DNA of 37,277 nucleotides from SAR202 cluster bacterium Io17-Chloro-G4 (GCA_002816455.1 MUCR01000066.1:1-37277); one strand, 5' to 3'; positions 8,849 to 19,870 are shown, numbered from the stretch's first letter. Program-made: numbers and translations. The notes: generated by a model from the letters alone, not told the origin.

Positions 8849-10693
8849 TCAGACCCGGCCTCCCTTTTCTAAGACCCGGTCCAGGTTAAAGGCGGCGCTT
8901 ATCAGAGCCAAGTGGGTGAAAGCTTGAGGGAAATTGCCCAAGCTCTCTCCATTCGGGCCCGTCTCCTCTCCGAAGAGCCCTAGGTGGTTGGCGTAGCTGA
9001 GCATCTTTTCGAACATCAACCGAGCTTCATTCAGCCGCGTGCGGTCGGACCATCCGGCACGAGTCATCGCCTCCACCAGCTAGAAGGTGCAAATATTAAA
9101 AGTGCCTTCTTTGCCCGCCAGACCGTCTTCGGTGCGGTCAACGTTGTATCGGTGGACCAAGCTGTCGGAAACCAGACCGCCCGTTGACACGGATTTTTTG
9201 ATGGCGTCTATGGTGGCGAGCATTCGCGGGTCTGAAGGCGACACGAAGAAAACCAGGGGCATGATTAAATTGGAAGCGTCCAAATTGTCACTGTCGTAGG
9301 CTTGCACGAAGGCATGCCTCTCCTCACTCCAGCCCCGCTCCATGATTTCCTCGTAAATCTTATCCCGGGTTTCCCGCCACCTCACGCGGTCACCGGGAAA
9401 GGAACGCTTGTCAATCATCCGGATTCCCCTGTCCACCGCTACCCAGCACATAACCTTGGAATAGACGAAGTGCTGTTGACCTGCCCTAACTTCCCATATG
9501 CCTTCGTCAGTCCTCTGCCAGTTGTCACAAACCCAATTTACCAACGCCCGGATGTGGCTCCAAAATCCGTAGGAAATCGGTGTCCCGTACTTGTCGTACA
9601 AGTAAATTGCGTCAATTAGCTCGCCGTAGATATCCAGTTGTAGCTGACCGTAAGCGTCGTTGCCTACGCGCACCGGCTTTGAGCCTTTGTAGCCGTCCAG
9701 GTGGTCCAGCGTTTCCTCGGTGAGTTCGTGACGTCCGTCTATGCCGTACATAATTTGTAACGAGCCGTCGGCGTTAAGGTCTTGGACGCAATCCTCAATC
9801 CAGCGCATGAAGCTGGCGGCCTCATCTGTGAAACCGATTCGCATTAATCCATATACTGTGAAGGCCGCATCCCGAATCCAGGTGTACCGGTAATCCCAAT
9901 TGCGCACGCCGCCCAACTCCTCGGGCAGGCTGCAAGTGGGTGATGCGACGATAGTTCCGGTAGGCTCATAGGTGAGCAGTTTCAGCGCAAGGGCGGAACG
10001 CTCTACCATCTCCCGCCATCTGCCTTTGTAGGTGGATTTGGAAATCCAGTTGCGCCAGTAGTCCACAGTTGACCTAAAAAGTTGGGTAGCCGCTTCATCG
10101 GATAGAAGGCAACCGTGGTCTTCGGTCCCAGGGATGGCTTCGCCCAGCACGAATGTTTCCGATTGGCCCTCGTAGAGAGTGAATTCGGCCGTGACGCCCT
10201 TGCTCGTGCGCTCTAGCGGGACGGTAGTGGAGAGGTGCAAGCAATTTGATGGGCCGAGAAATTCAGCCCCGTCAGGAGTAATCGTTGTCTCGTGGCTGTC
10301 CCGAGCGTAGTTGACAGCGGGCTGGCAATCCAAACGGAAAGTAACTGACCCTCGGACTACCACAACCCGGCGAATCAATTGGTGATAGCCCAACTCGCCT
10401 TCGTTTATGCCTACGGGCATGAAGTCTATGACCTCTCCAACGCCCTCTGGTGACAAGAATCGAGTGACCAGCACGTTGGTTTCCGGCCAGTACATTTGCT
10501 TGTTGGTGACATCGTCTTTGTCCGGCGATATTTTGTACCGGCCCCCTTTTTCGTCATCCAAAATGGCGGCGAAAACGCTGGGCGAGTCGAAATCCGGGTC
10601 GCAGTACCAGTCAATTGAGCCGTCCTTGCCCACCAGGGCCACGGTATGCATGTTGCCGATAATGCCGTAGTTCTCAATGGGTTGATAGGCCAT
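8849..10693 (-). pseudogene. Glycoside hydrolase family 15 (glucoamylase/trehalase-like), interrupted by an in-frame TAG at 9080-9082
   Basis: GH15 hallmarks [25 protein letters not shown] 9080-10693 ends ...GTFNICTF*, and the same frame continues [60 protein letters not shown] to a TGA at 8849. Confidence 0.88.
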
Positions 10694-10816
10694 TTAGCTC
10701 TCCCGTGTTGAGTGTCCAAAGCGCGGGATTTTCAGAATCCCGCGTTTTCCCGTGTCACCCTGACGCGTTTTCCCATGACAACATTATTTCTACATGCTGC
10801 TTTTCCCACAGGGAGA

Positions 10817-11551
10817 TCACCTCTGACCGCCAAGGGATTTGGCGGATGCTTGGGTCAGAAACCAATGCACAGCGCCGGTAGAAGGCCGCACCATGGCCGC
10901 CGGCAACGGGGACTCGCCGGGCGCAGGCTCTAAAACCCTGTGCAGCGCCTCCGCTTTGGACTCGCCGGTACCCAGAAAGGCGACAATCCTAGAAGCGTTG
11001 ATTAAGGGCAAAGTGAATGTGATTCGGTAGTCTTGTTGCTCCGGCACCCAATTGTGCATCACCAGCCTGCTCCGTTCCGCCAACGCCAGAGTGCCGGGAA
11101 ACAATGATGCGGTGTGGCCGTCGTCGCCTATGCCCAACAACAGCAGATCGAAAGTGGGTTCCGGCGAGCGGAAAATTCCCTTCAAAAGTTCTTCGTATTC
11201 CCGTGCGGCCACGTGGGGAACTCCTTCGCCTTGCATCCGGTGAACGTTGGCGGCGGGGACCGGGACCTGGTCTAGGAGCGATTCTTTGGCCATCCGGTAG
11301 TTGCTGTCTTCATGGTCCGGTGGAACACAGCGTTCGTCGCTCCAGAAAACGCCCCAATCACTCCAACTGATGGTGCCCAGGTAGGGCGGCGAGGCCAGAA
11401 GTTCGTAGAGGAGCCGAGGCGACGAGCCACCGGAGAGGGCGATGTTGAACCTGCCGCGGGAAGCCAAAGACCTGGCGGACAAGTCGGCTACCATCTGGGC
11501 CGCAGTCCGGGAAGCCTCCTCGTGGGACCTCATTACATGCACGCTAGGCAT
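10817..11551 (-). CDS. pgl: 6-phosphogluconolactonase
   Basis: FNIALSGGSSPRLLYELLAS, FWSDERCVPPDHEDSNYRMAKESLL, LLLLGIGDDGHTASLFPGT; start taken as MPSVHVMRS, 8-bp overlap (ATGCCTAG) with the zwf stop. Confidence 0.92.
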   Translation of the reverse strand: MPSVHVMRSHEEASRTAAQMVADLSARSLASRGRFNIALSGGSSPRLLYELLASPPYLGTISWSDWGVFWSDERCVPPDHEDSNYRMAKESLLDQVPVPAANVHRMQGEGVPHVAAREYEELLKGIFRSPEPTFDLLLLGIGDDGHTASLFPGTLALAERSRLVMHNWVPEQQDYRITFTLPLINASRIVAFLGTGESKAEALHRVLEPAPGESPLPAAMVRPSTGAVHWFLTQASAKSLGGQR

Positions 11552-13043
11552 GGGCCTCTTGGTCCAACCCGCAAACTCCCAGCCATCTGTGCCCGTTTTC
11601 AGCCAATAAGCGATCGGAGGATTCGGGTCCCCAGGAGCCAGGATCGTATTGTTCAGGCTGAGGGTTGCTAACTCCGCTCTGGTTTTCCAGCAAATGCTCC
11701 ACAATGCGCCAGGCTTGTTCGATATGGTCGCTCCGAATGAATAAAGAGGCATCCCCTTCCAGGGCGTCTTGTAGCAAGCGTTCGTAGGCTTCTGGAATAT
11801 CTTGGTCTTTGAAGGCCGAATCATAGTGAAAAGACATGTCCTTGGAGTCCATGATCATTCCCTGGTCGGGGATTTTGACTCCAAATCTGAGGTGCACCCC
11901 TTCATCGGGTTGCAGGCATAAAGCTAGGCTATTGGGGCTGAGATCGTCGGCGTCCGCCACGGAAAACATCATATGCGGTGGACGTTTGAATTGAATCACA
12001 ATCTCAGTTACTTTTTCGGCCATGGATTTGCCGGTTCGAAGGTAAAAAGGAACGCCTTGCCAGCGCCAATTGTCCACGTAAAGGCGAAGAGCGGCGAAAG
12101 TCGGGGTGGATGAACCGGAGGCGACACCGCGCTCCTCCAAGTAGCCTTTATACTGGCCCAACACAGTGTTTTGGGTCGCATCCGCGGGTTCCCAACGCCG
12201 GATAGCCCGCAGTACTTCAATTTTGTGGTTTCGCAATGAGTTTGCGTCCATTGCGTTGGGCGGTTCCATAGCGACCATGGTGAGCAACTGCAACAGGTGG
12301 TTTTGGACCATGTCGCGGACCACCCCGGAATTATCGTAGTACCCGGCCCGGTCTTCCACTGAGACTTCTTCGGCAGCGGTAATTTGTATATTGTCGACGT
12401 AGTTGCGGTTCCAAAGAGGCTCAAAAATGGTATTGGAAAACCGGAACACCAGCAAGTTTTGGACTGTTTCTTTCCCCAAATAGTGGTCGATTCGGTAAAC
12501 CTGAGATTCGTCGAATACCCGGCCAACAGCGTCGTTCAGAGTCCGGGCAGAATCCAGGTCCCGGCCAAAGGGCTTTTCGATTACCGCCCTGCGCCAACCG
12601 TGTTCGATCCGCCCCAATCCGGGTTCCCCGGCCAAACCCGATGATCCCAGATTGGCGATGGCGGCTTCGAAAAACCTGGGGGCGACGGAGAGGTAGAACA
12701 ACCGGTTGGCAGGCTCCTGACCCTCCTCCAACTCTTTCAAACGGGACTGGAGGTTGGCGTAGTCTCCGGGTACATCCAAGTCGCCCGGTAAGTAGAAGAG
12801 ATTTTTGGCAAAATCCGTCCACTCGTCAGCATGCGGCGCCAAGGAGCCGAACTCCCGAACGCTCTCCCCCATCAGATCCCGGTAGCCGTCATCGGAGCGT
12901 TGTTGCCGAGCGAAGCCCACAATTCGCAGATTGTCGGGTAGGCGGCCCTTGCAGCCAAGCTGAAATAAGGCTGGCAAAAGCTTCCTCCGGGCCAAGTCGC
13001 CCGTCCCGCCGAAAATTATCAGGGTGGTAGCCTCGACCGCCAT
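11544..13043 (-). CDS. zwf: Glucose-6-phosphate 1-dehydrogenase
   Basis: IFGGTGDLARRKLLPALF, VIEKPFGRDL, YRIDHYLGKETVQN. Confidence 0.97.
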   Translation of the reverse strand: MAVEATTLIIFGGTGDLARRKLLPALFQLGCKGRLPDNLRIVGFARQQRSDDGYRDLMGESVREFGSLAPHADEWTDFAKNLFYLPGDLDVPGDYANLQSRLKELEEGQEPANRLFYLSVAPRFFEAAIANLGSSGLAGEPGLGRIEHGWRRAVIEKPFGRDLDSARTLNDAVGRVFDESQVYRIDHYLGKETVQNLLVFRFSNTIFEPLWNRNYVDNIQITAAEEVSVEDRAGYYDNSGVVRDMVQNHLLQLLTMVAMEPPNAMDANSLRNHKIEVLRAIRRWEPADATQNTVLGQYKGYLEERGVASGSSTPTFAALRLYVDNWRWQGVPFYLRTGKSMAEKVTEIVIQFKRPPHMMFSVADADDLSPNSLALCLQPDEGVHLRFGVKIPDQGMIMDSKDMSFHYDSAFKDQDIPEAYERLLQDALEGDASLFIRSDHIEQAWRIVEHLLENQSGVSNPQPEQYDPGSWGPESSDRLLAENGHRWLGVCGLDQEAHA

Positions 13044-13975
13044 TATTGCTTATCCGCCCCGTCTTCCGTGATAGTTGCTTTGACCGCATGTCCGCCGAAC
13101 TGGTTGCGCAGGGCAGCCAGCAACTTGGCTCCGAATGGCTGATCTTGCCGGGAGCGGAAGCGCGCTTGCAACGCCAACGTGATAACCGGCGCCGGCACCG
13201 CCAATTCCACCGATTCCTGAACCGTCCAGCGTCCCTCACCTGAATCTCCCACGTAGGCTTGGAGGCTTTCTAGGCCGGGTTCTTCTGCCAGGGCATCGGC
13301 AGCTAAATCCAACAGCCAGGAGCGGACCACGCTCCCGTGCCGCCATGTTTGGGCTATCTTTGGTAAGTCAAAGCCGAACTCTTCTTTGGCGGCCATAATC
13401 TCGAAGCCCTCGGCGTAGGCTTGCATCATTGCGTACTCTATGCCGTTATGCACCATCTTGACAAAGTGACCTGCGCCTGCCGGTCCGACGTGGCTGAGGC
13501 CCTTGTCTTTGGCCGGCGCCAGGGTCTGAAAGATGGGTTCGAGGCGTTCGTAGACCTCTTTTTTGCCGCCGATCATCAGCGCGTAGCCCTCGGCAAGTCC
13601 CCAAATCCCGCCGCTGGTTCCCACATCCATAAAGTCGATGCCGTTGCTCGCTAATTTTTCGGCCCGGCGCATGCTGTCCTTATAGTTGGCGTTGCCGCCG
13701 TCAAGGACTGTGTCGCCGCTCGAGAGCAAAGGAATGAGGCTGTCGATGGTGTTTTCGGTGGGCGCGCCGTCCGGCACCATGATCCATACTGCCCTGGGCT
13801 GGGAAAGCCGGCCCACCAGGTCTTCCAGAGAAGATGCTCCGACAGCCCCTAGGTTCTGGCTGGCGGTTACAGCCTCGGAACTCCGGTCGTAGGTTATTAC
13901 GGTGTGACCGCCCTGCAGCAGCCGTTGCGCCATGTTCCCGCCCATGCGGCCCAAGCCGATCATGCCAATTTCCAT
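13043..13975 (-). CDS. gnd: 6-phosphogluconate dehydrogenase, short (NAD-type) decarboxylating family
   Basis: MIGLGRMGGNMAQRL, FMDVGTSGGIWGLAEGYALMIGG, VGPAGAGHFVKMVHNGIEYAMMQAYAEG. Confidence 0.95.
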   Translation of the reverse strand: MEIGMIGLGRMGGNMAQRLLQGGHTVITYDRSSEAVTASQNLGAVGASSLEDLVGRLSQPRAVWIMVPDGAPTENTIDSLIPLLSSGDTVLDGGNANYKDSMRRAEKLASNGIDFMDVGTSGGIWGLAEGYALMIGGKKEVYERLEPIFQTLAPAKDKGLSHVGPAGAGHFVKMVHNGIEYAMMQAYAEGFEIMAAKEEFGFDLPKIAQTWRHGSVVRSWLLDLAADALAEEPGLESLQAYVGDSGEGRWTVQESVELAVPAPVITLALQARFRSRQDQPFGAKLLAALRNQFGGHAVKATITEDGADKQ

Positions 13976-14050
13976 TATGGTTCCCCCTTTGAGTCGAAAG
14001 AGTTAATTTTGGTCTAGGGTTAGCGGGCTTAAACCGGCTTTGTGGGTGAA

Positions 14051-14095
14051 GGGGGAAATCCCCCTAAATCCCCCTTTACGAAAGGGGGACTTTGT
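14051..14095. repeat. Intergenic C-run/G-run dispersed-repeat-like element
   Basis: gggggaaatccccctaaatccccctttacgaaagggggactttgtcg; internal inverted symmetry and similarity to 2487-2522. Confidence 0.65.
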
Positions 14096-14145
14096 CGTCG
14101 TATGACCTAGGCTCCGATAGCCAATGGTGCACTGATTTCGGGCTT

Positions 14146-16887
14146 TTAGGCGAGTTTTTGGATTAGGGCCTGTAGCGCTGATGCCGGGTCTGCGCCTAGA
14201 TGGACTCGCGCTGCCCGGCGTTGGGCTGCGCCTAACGCTTGAAGGTCTCCGATGGATTGGGCGTCGGACAGTGTTCCGAAGGTGAGATTTTGGTCCGGGA
14301 TGGCTAAGTCCTCCTGATGGTCTGCGGTAAGCTGCAAGAACATCCCGGAATTAGGGCCCCCTTTGTGAAGTTGGCCAGTGGAATGCAAGAACCGGGGGCC
14401 GTAGCCGAAAGTTGTTGCGATGCCGTGCTTTTCCATCACCTTCCGGCGCAGTTGGTCCACCGCTTGCTCCACCTCCGGAGACTGATTGATGTAGGCCATG
14501 ATGGCAAGATAATCGTTTTTTTGTTCGCCCGCCAAGAATTCGTTTAAGGACGATGGAGCTGCCATTTCCGGAAGGTTGCCCGACGATTGATATGCGCTTA
14601 AGACGGATTCGGTCATGTCCTTGGCCGCCTGTACGTTTGGTTGGTCGAAGGGGTTGATGCTGAGGATAGCCCCCGCTATCGCTGTTCCCATTTCCCACCG
14701 GAAGAACTCCGCTCCCAGATCGTAGAAGTCCCGCAGGTCCAGCCGCACAACCGGCTGCCCGGCGTCCTCCAAGGACCTCATGGCTGCATCTATTTCCTCG
14801 TTGCCGTCCCCTTCCAGTCTCAAATAGATGAACAACCGGTCATCGCCGTAGTGCTGGGGAAGGCCCAAAGGCTCATTGGCAATGGGCACGATTCCCTTGC
14901 CTTCCTTGCCCGTGCTTTCGGCGATCAACTGCTCCACCCAAAGGCCGAAGCTCTTGATGGAAGGGGAAGAAACCAGGGTGAGTTTGTCCCGTCCCTGGAG
15001 AGCCAGGACGCCCATTACGGCGCCCAGCCAAGCGCCGGGATTTTCGTGGGCGGGCACGCAAGAAGCACAACCTTCTCGCATACAATCGGCCCGGTCAAGC
15101 AGCTTTACCAGATCGATTCCGGCCAATGCCGCTGGTACCATCCCAAAGTAAGACAGGACGGAGTAACGGCCACCAATCTCAGGGGGATTGGCGAACACCC
15201 GGCGAAAACCCTGTTCTTTGGCCATCTTCTCTAGGGACGTGCCTGGGTCGGTGACGGCGATGAAGTGCTGGCCGGCGACATCCACTCCCACCGCTTTCTC
15301 CACCAAGTCCCTGAAGTAGGCGTAGAACATGTTGGGCTCGGTGGTCGAACCGGACTTTGAAGAGACTATAAAGAGCGTCTGGGCCGGGTCGATGGCGTCA
15401 GCTACTGATCGCACCCAATCCGGAACGGTTGAATCCAAGACCAGGAGTTCCGGGTAGCCTGGCGTGCTGCCGAAGGACTGGCGCAGTACTTCGGGTCCCA
15501 AGCTGCTGCCGCCCATGCCCAACACGACGGCGTGCCGCATTCCAGCCTCTCGCGCTTCCCGGCCCAGGGCTTCCAAGACTGTTGTCTGCTCGTACATGGT
15601 ATCGGAAACCGTCAGCCAGCCCAGTCGGTTGCTAATCTCCGTGGGGTCCGGTTTCCATACCGTGTGGTCGCCGCTCCAAATACGGGAGATGACCTGGCGC
15701 CGCTGTAGGTCGGCCAATGCGGATTCAACTTCGGGTAAATAGTCACCCAAGCTGACACCAGGGTGCTGGTGCTTTTGGGCCATCAGCCGGGCCTTTTTGT
15801 CTTCGATGTTGTCCATCAATTTCTCGAAGGACTCGACAAAGCCTTTTAAGCCGTCGGCTAGCAACTGGTCCGTGACATGGTCCAGCTTGATCCCGGCGTC
15901 CAGCAATGCTTGTACTATGCCTTGTGCTTCTTCGGCGCCTTGCTCAAGAGTGCTGGCTGCAATGCCGTGGTCGACAAAGGCGGTTAGCGTCGCCGGGGGC
16001 ACGGTGTTAACCGTGTTTGGACCAATTAGCGAGTCTAAGTACATGACGTCGCTGTAGGCTGGGTTCTTGGTGCCGGTGCTGGCCCACAGTGGCCGCTGAG
16101 CCCGGGCGCCCTTTCCTTTCAGGGCTGTGAAGTTGGCTTCTCCGAAAATCGCTTTGCAGTCCCGGTAGGCCAGCTTGGCGTTGGCGATGGCCGCTTTGCC
16201 TAAAAGCTCCTTATTTGACACATTCCCGTTTCGGAGGGATTCCTCCAACATGGCGTCAATGGTGGAGTCCACCCGGCTGACGAAGAAAGAGGCAACCGAA
16301 GCCACCCGGCTTACGTCTCCGCCCGACTCGGCCAAGTATTCCAAGCCAGCGATATAGGCCTCGGCTACTTGGCGGTAGGCGTCAAGAGAGAAAATCAGGG
16401 TAACGTTTAGGTTGATGCCTTTGCCAATGAGGTTCCGAATGGCGGGTATGCCTTCCGGCGTAGCTGGAACCTTGATCATTACGTTGGGACGGTCCAGGGC
16501 GGCGAATAGCCGCTCAGCCTCCGCTATAGTTCCCTGGGTGTCGTGGGCCAGCGTTGGGCTCACCTCCAAAGAGGCGTAGCCGTCGTCTCCGTTGGTGCGG
16601 TCATAGGTAGGCCTGAGCAAGTCAGCGGCAGCGCGAATGTCTTCAACGGCAAATGCCTCGAATAACGCTTGGGCGCTCTTGTCGCCTTGGCCCAACTCCA
16701 GCAGCGTTTCGTCGTAGTCGGTGCTCCCGGCGATGGCCTTTTCGAAGATGGTGGGATTGGATGTCACGCCGGTTACGCCAAGTTCAATCAGCGTAGCGAG
16801 CTCGCCAGACGTGATTAACCCGCGGCGAATGTTGTCGTACCAGATTGATTGCCCGATGCGCTGGACTTCTTGAAGCGTATTCGCCAT
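14146..16887 (-). CDS. Bifunctional transaldolase / glucose-6-phosphate isomerase fusion
   Basis: N-terminal transaldolase LGVTGVTSNPTIFEKAIAGS, VMIKVPATPEGIPAI; C-terminal PGI-type VLGMGGSSLGPEVLRQ, SKSGSTTEPN; 913 aa. Confidence 0.95.
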   Translation of the reverse strand: MANTLQEVQRIGQSIWYDNIRRGLITSGELATLIELGVTGVTSNPTIFEKAIAGSTDYDETLLELGQGDKSAQALFEAFAVEDIRAAADLLRPTYDRTNGDDGYASLEVSPTLAHDTQGTIAEAERLFAALDRPNVMIKVPATPEGIPAIRNLIGKGINLNVTLIFSLDAYRQVAEAYIAGLEYLAESGGDVSRVASVASFFVSRVDSTIDAMLEESLRNGNVSNKELLGKAAIANAKLAYRDCKAIFGEANFTALKGKGARAQRPLWASTGTKNPAYSDVMYLDSLIGPNTVNTVPPATLTAFVDHGIAASTLEQGAEEAQGIVQALLDAGIKLDHVTDQLLADGLKGFVESFEKLMDNIEDKKARLMAQKHQHPGVSLGDYLPEVESALADLQRRQVISRIWSGDHTVWKPDPTEISNRLGWLTVSDTMYEQTTVLEALGREAREAGMRHAVVLGMGGSSLGPEVLRQSFGSTPGYPELLVLDSTVPDWVRSVADAIDPAQTLFIVSSKSGSTTEPNMFYAYFRDLVEKAVGVDVAGQHFIAVTDPGTSLEKMAKEQGFRRVFANPPEIGGRYSVLSYFGMVPAALAGIDLVKLLDRADCMREGCASCVPAHENPGAWLGAVMGVLALQGRDKLTLVSSPSIKSFGLWVEQLIAESTGKEGKGIVPIANEPLGLPQHYGDDRLFIYLRLEGDGNEEIDAAMRSLEDAGQPVVRLDLRDFYDLGAEFFRWEMGTAIAGAILSINPFDQPNVQAAKDMTESVLSAYQSSGNLPEMAAPSSLNEFLAGEQKNDYLAIMAYINQSPEVEQAVDQLRRKVMEKHGIATTFGYGPRFLHSTGQLHKGGPNSGMFLQLTADHQEDLAIPDQNLTFGTLSDAQSIGDLQALGAAQRRAARVHLGADPASALQALIQKLA

Positions 16888-16952
16888 GCGGATCCTCCTC
16901 GGGCAAGCCTGCTAAGTCCTGTAGCCCCGTATCTCAAGGGCTACTACATTCT

Positions 16953-18971
16953 TTAGAGCCTATTTCGTTTTACGAGGGTTTCCGCTTCTTCCGCCATCCG
17001 CTGGGCGGTGAAGCCGAATTTTTCGTATAGAACGCCGGCTGGGGCGGATGCGCCAAAGGTCTTCATGCCCAAACAAATCCCCTCTGGACCCACGTAACGT
17101 TCCCAACCCATGGTCGTGCCCGCTTCTATGGCCACGCGCGCTCCCACAGTAGGCGGCAATACGCCGTTTCGATAATCGGCGGATTGGGCGTCAAACAGTT
17201 CCCAAGAAGGCAGCGAGATTACCCGGGCGGCAACGCCCTTTTCCTCGAGAATCTTCCCTGCGTCCAAAGCGATGTGCACCTCGGAGCCGGTTCCGATAAG
17301 AAGAACGTCCGGAGAATCTGAGCTTTCCCAGAGGACGTAACCGCCCCTTTGGACTCCGGCGGCGGCAGCATAGGTCCCACGGTCAAGCACCGGGAGATTC
17401 TGACGTCCCATTACCAGCACTGTCGGCCCGTTCCGGCGCTCCAAGGCGACCTTCCAAGTCTCAGCAGTCTCGGTGGCGTCGGCAGGGCGCAGCACCACAA
17501 CGTTCGGGACGGCCCTGAGTCCCAAGAGCTGCTCGATGGGCTGGTGCGTCGGACCGTCCTCACCCAAGCCGATGGAATCATGGGTGAAGATGTACACTAC
17601 CCTAATGCCCATTAGGGCGGCTAGGCGAATTGCGGGACGCATGTAATCGGAAAAGATCAAAAACGTGGCGGTATAAGGGATTGCGCCTCCGTGGACCGCC
17701 ATTCCGTTGGCGATGGAGCCCATGGCGTGTTCCCGGACGCCGAAGTGCATGTTGTGGCCATGGTGCTCTTCAGCGCCGAAGTGGCCTTGGTCATTGAGAA
17801 TCGTCCTGGTGGAAGGCGCCAAATCGGCGGAGCCGCCGATGAGGGAATGCACCCGTCCGACAAAGGCGTTCATCACCTGTCCCGAGGCGTTGCGAGTTGC
17901 TATCTGCCCGTCAACACCTTCGAATAACCCGTCTAATTCTTGGTCCCAGCCTTGGGGTAGATTACCTTGCCATGCTGCTTCCAGTTGGGCTGCCTCGTCG
18001 GGATATTCTCGCCGGTAGGCTTCCATCCGGGTCTGCCAATCTTGCTGGTAGCCGAGGCCCCTAGACTTGGCTTGCCAGAAGTGACTCTGAGCATCCTCAG
18101 GGACGGTGAAGGGCTCTTCATAGTGCCAACCCAATTGCTCCCTAGCCAATTGCACCTCATCCTGGCCCAGGGGCTCCCCGTGGGCTGCGCCGGTGCCGGC
18201 TTTGTTGGGGCTGCCGTAGCCGATAACGGTGCGGCAAACGATCATACTGGGGCGATCAGTCTCCTCTTTGGCCAAGCGGATCGCCGAATCGACAGCCTCG
18301 GAATCCATCCCGTCAATGGGACCTATGACATGCCAGCCGTAGGCCTGGAAACGCTGGGAAACATCCTCGGTGAAGGAAATATCGGTGTCGCCTTCGATGG
18401 ATATGTCATTGTCGTCGTATAGATAGATCAGCTTGCCCAGGCGTAATGTTCCTGCCAGGGAGGCTGCCTCAGAAGCTACGCCCTCTTGTAAGTCCCCATC
18501 GGATACGATGACATATGTATGGTGGTCGACAATTTCGTGGCCGGGGCGGTTGTAATGATTGGCCAGCCACCGCTCGGCGACGGCCATGCCGACCCCGTTG
18601 GCAAATCCCTGACCCAAAGGTCCGGTGGTCACTTCTACCCCCGGCGTCAACCCGTATTCCGGGTGGCCGGGTGTCTTGCTGCCAAACTGCCTAAATTGCT
18701 TCAGTTCTTCCAGCGGTAGATCGTACCCTGTGAGGTGGAGCAAGGAATACAACATAGCGGAGGCGTGGCCCGCTGACAGAATGAACCGGTCTCTGTCAGG
18801 CCATTTGGGGTCTTCAGGACTGTGTTTGAGGAAGCGGTCCCACAACACATAAGCCATAGTCGCAGCGCCCATGGGCGCGCCGGGATGGCCGGAGTTGGCA
18901 TTTTGGACCGCGTCGACCGCCAGGAACCTGATTGTGTTGATGCAAAGCTGGTCAAGCTTTGAGTCGGCCAT
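16953..18971 (-). CDS. tkt: Transketolase
   Basis: [60 protein letters not shown]; start likely ATG at 18971 (MADSKLDQL) with a GGGAG RBS. Confidence 0.96.
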   Translation of the reverse strand: MADSKLDQLCINTIRFLAVDAVQNANSGHPGAPMGAATMAYVLWDRFLKHSPEDPKWPDRDRFILSAGHASAMLYSLLHLTGYDLPLEELKQFRQFGSKTPGHPEYGLTPGVEVTTGPLGQGFANGVGMAVAERWLANHYNRPGHEIVDHHTYVIVSDGDLQEGVASEAASLAGTLRLGKLIYLYDDNDISIEGDTDISFTEDVSQRFQAYGWHVIGPIDGMDSEAVDSAIRLAKEETDRPSMIVCRTVIGYGSPNKAGTGAAHGEPLGQDEVQLAREQLGWHYEEPFTVPEDAQSHFWQAKSRGLGYQQDWQTRMEAYRREYPDEAAQLEAAWQGNLPQGWDQELDGLFEGVDGQIATRNASGQVMNAFVGRVHSLIGGSADLAPSTRTILNDQGHFGAEEHHGHNMHFGVREHAMGSIANGMAVHGGAIPYTATFLIFSDYMRPAIRLAALMGIRVVYIFTHDSIGLGEDGPTHQPIEQLLGLRAVPNVVVLRPADATETAETWKVALERRNGPTVLVMGRQNLPVLDRGTYAAAAGVQRGGYVLWESSDSPDVLLIGTGSEVHIALDAGKILEEKGVAARVISLPSWELFDAQSADYRNGVLPPTVGARVAIEAGTTMGWERYVGPEGICLGMKTFGASAPAGVLYEKFGFTAQRMAEEAETLVKRNRL

Positions 18972-19324
18972 ATTCAACTCCCTGAAGTTTTCTCACGGGG
19001 CCAATTCTTGCAGAGCAAAATGAATTCACCAATGCCTGCTCCCATGGCGGTTCTCTCATCACTTTAAAGACCCGCCGAAACGGCGAGAGGCGGTGATTAC
19101 TTTATCTCCCGCGGTATCCCTGCCTAAGACGGGTTGAAATGGTTCAGCAAACCATGTGACGTTAATCGGATTTACAACAGCCGAAATTATGAGCGACTGG
19201 GAACCTTCTGGCCGGGTGGGGACGGGACGGCTATCATCATGCCAGAAGAAGTAGGATTGCTCAACCCCGTTCGGCATACCTTCCACCAATCTGAGGGAAC
19301 AATTAAGGGATTAGCCTGGGCCTG

Positions 19325-19789
19325 CTACCCTTGCCGGGAGTTCTGCTCAATGGCGTTAATCTTAGCCAATCGACGGACGTGGCGTTCTTCGCCGGTAAAG
19401 CGAGCGTCTAGGAATTCTGCGATAAGCTGTTGGGCCAGTTCCAAACCCACTACCCTGGCGCCCAAGCTGAGCACGTTAAGCTCATCGTGCTCCACTCCTT
19501 GACGGGCTGAGTAAAGGTCGTGGCAAACGCTGGCCCGGATGCCCGGTATCTTGTTGGCCACAACGCTGGCGCCTACCCCGCTGCCGCAAATCACGATGCC
19601 CCGCTCCGCCTGGCCGGACACAACTGCCTGGGCCACGGCGGCGGCGAAGTCGGGATAATCGTCAGCCGGGTCCAAAGAGTGGGCTCCCATGTCTAGAACT
19701 TGGTAACCCTGGGACTCCAGCCAAGGGGCCATGGATAATTTTAGAGGAAATCCGCCGTGGTCCGCTCCCAACGCTATGACCCGGGCCAT
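19325..19789 (-). CDS. rpiB: Ribose-5-phosphate isomerase B
   Basis: IALGADHGGFPLK, ERGIVICGSGVGASVVANKIPGIRASVCHD, HDELNVLSLGARVVG. Confidence 0.95.
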   Translation of the reverse strand: MARVIALGADHGGFPLKLSMAPWLESQGYQVLDMGAHSLDPADDYPDFAAAVAQAVVSGQAERGIVICGSGVGASVVANKIPGIRASVCHDLYSARQGVEHDELNVLSLGARVVGLELAQQLIAEFLDARFTGEERHVRRLAKINAIEQNSRQG

Positions 19790-19870
19790 TCTTTACTCCG
19801 CTCGGCAAAAAGTTGCTGCTTTCCCTGCCTTATTTTGCCACTTTGAACGGCTCAAGGCTAGATGCTGAAA

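Noticed and set aside
11552-11824. N-terminal 91-aa extension of the 6-phosphogluconolactonase ORF
   Set aside because: Overlaps zwf out of frame and has no family similarity; the start at 11551 gives an 8-bp operon-like overlap.
19059-19140. T-box-like sequence (GGATACCGCGG on the minus strand) before tkt
   Set aside because: Only a weak match to the T-box TGGNACCGCG consensus, no identifiable specifier loop, and tkt is not an expected T-box target.
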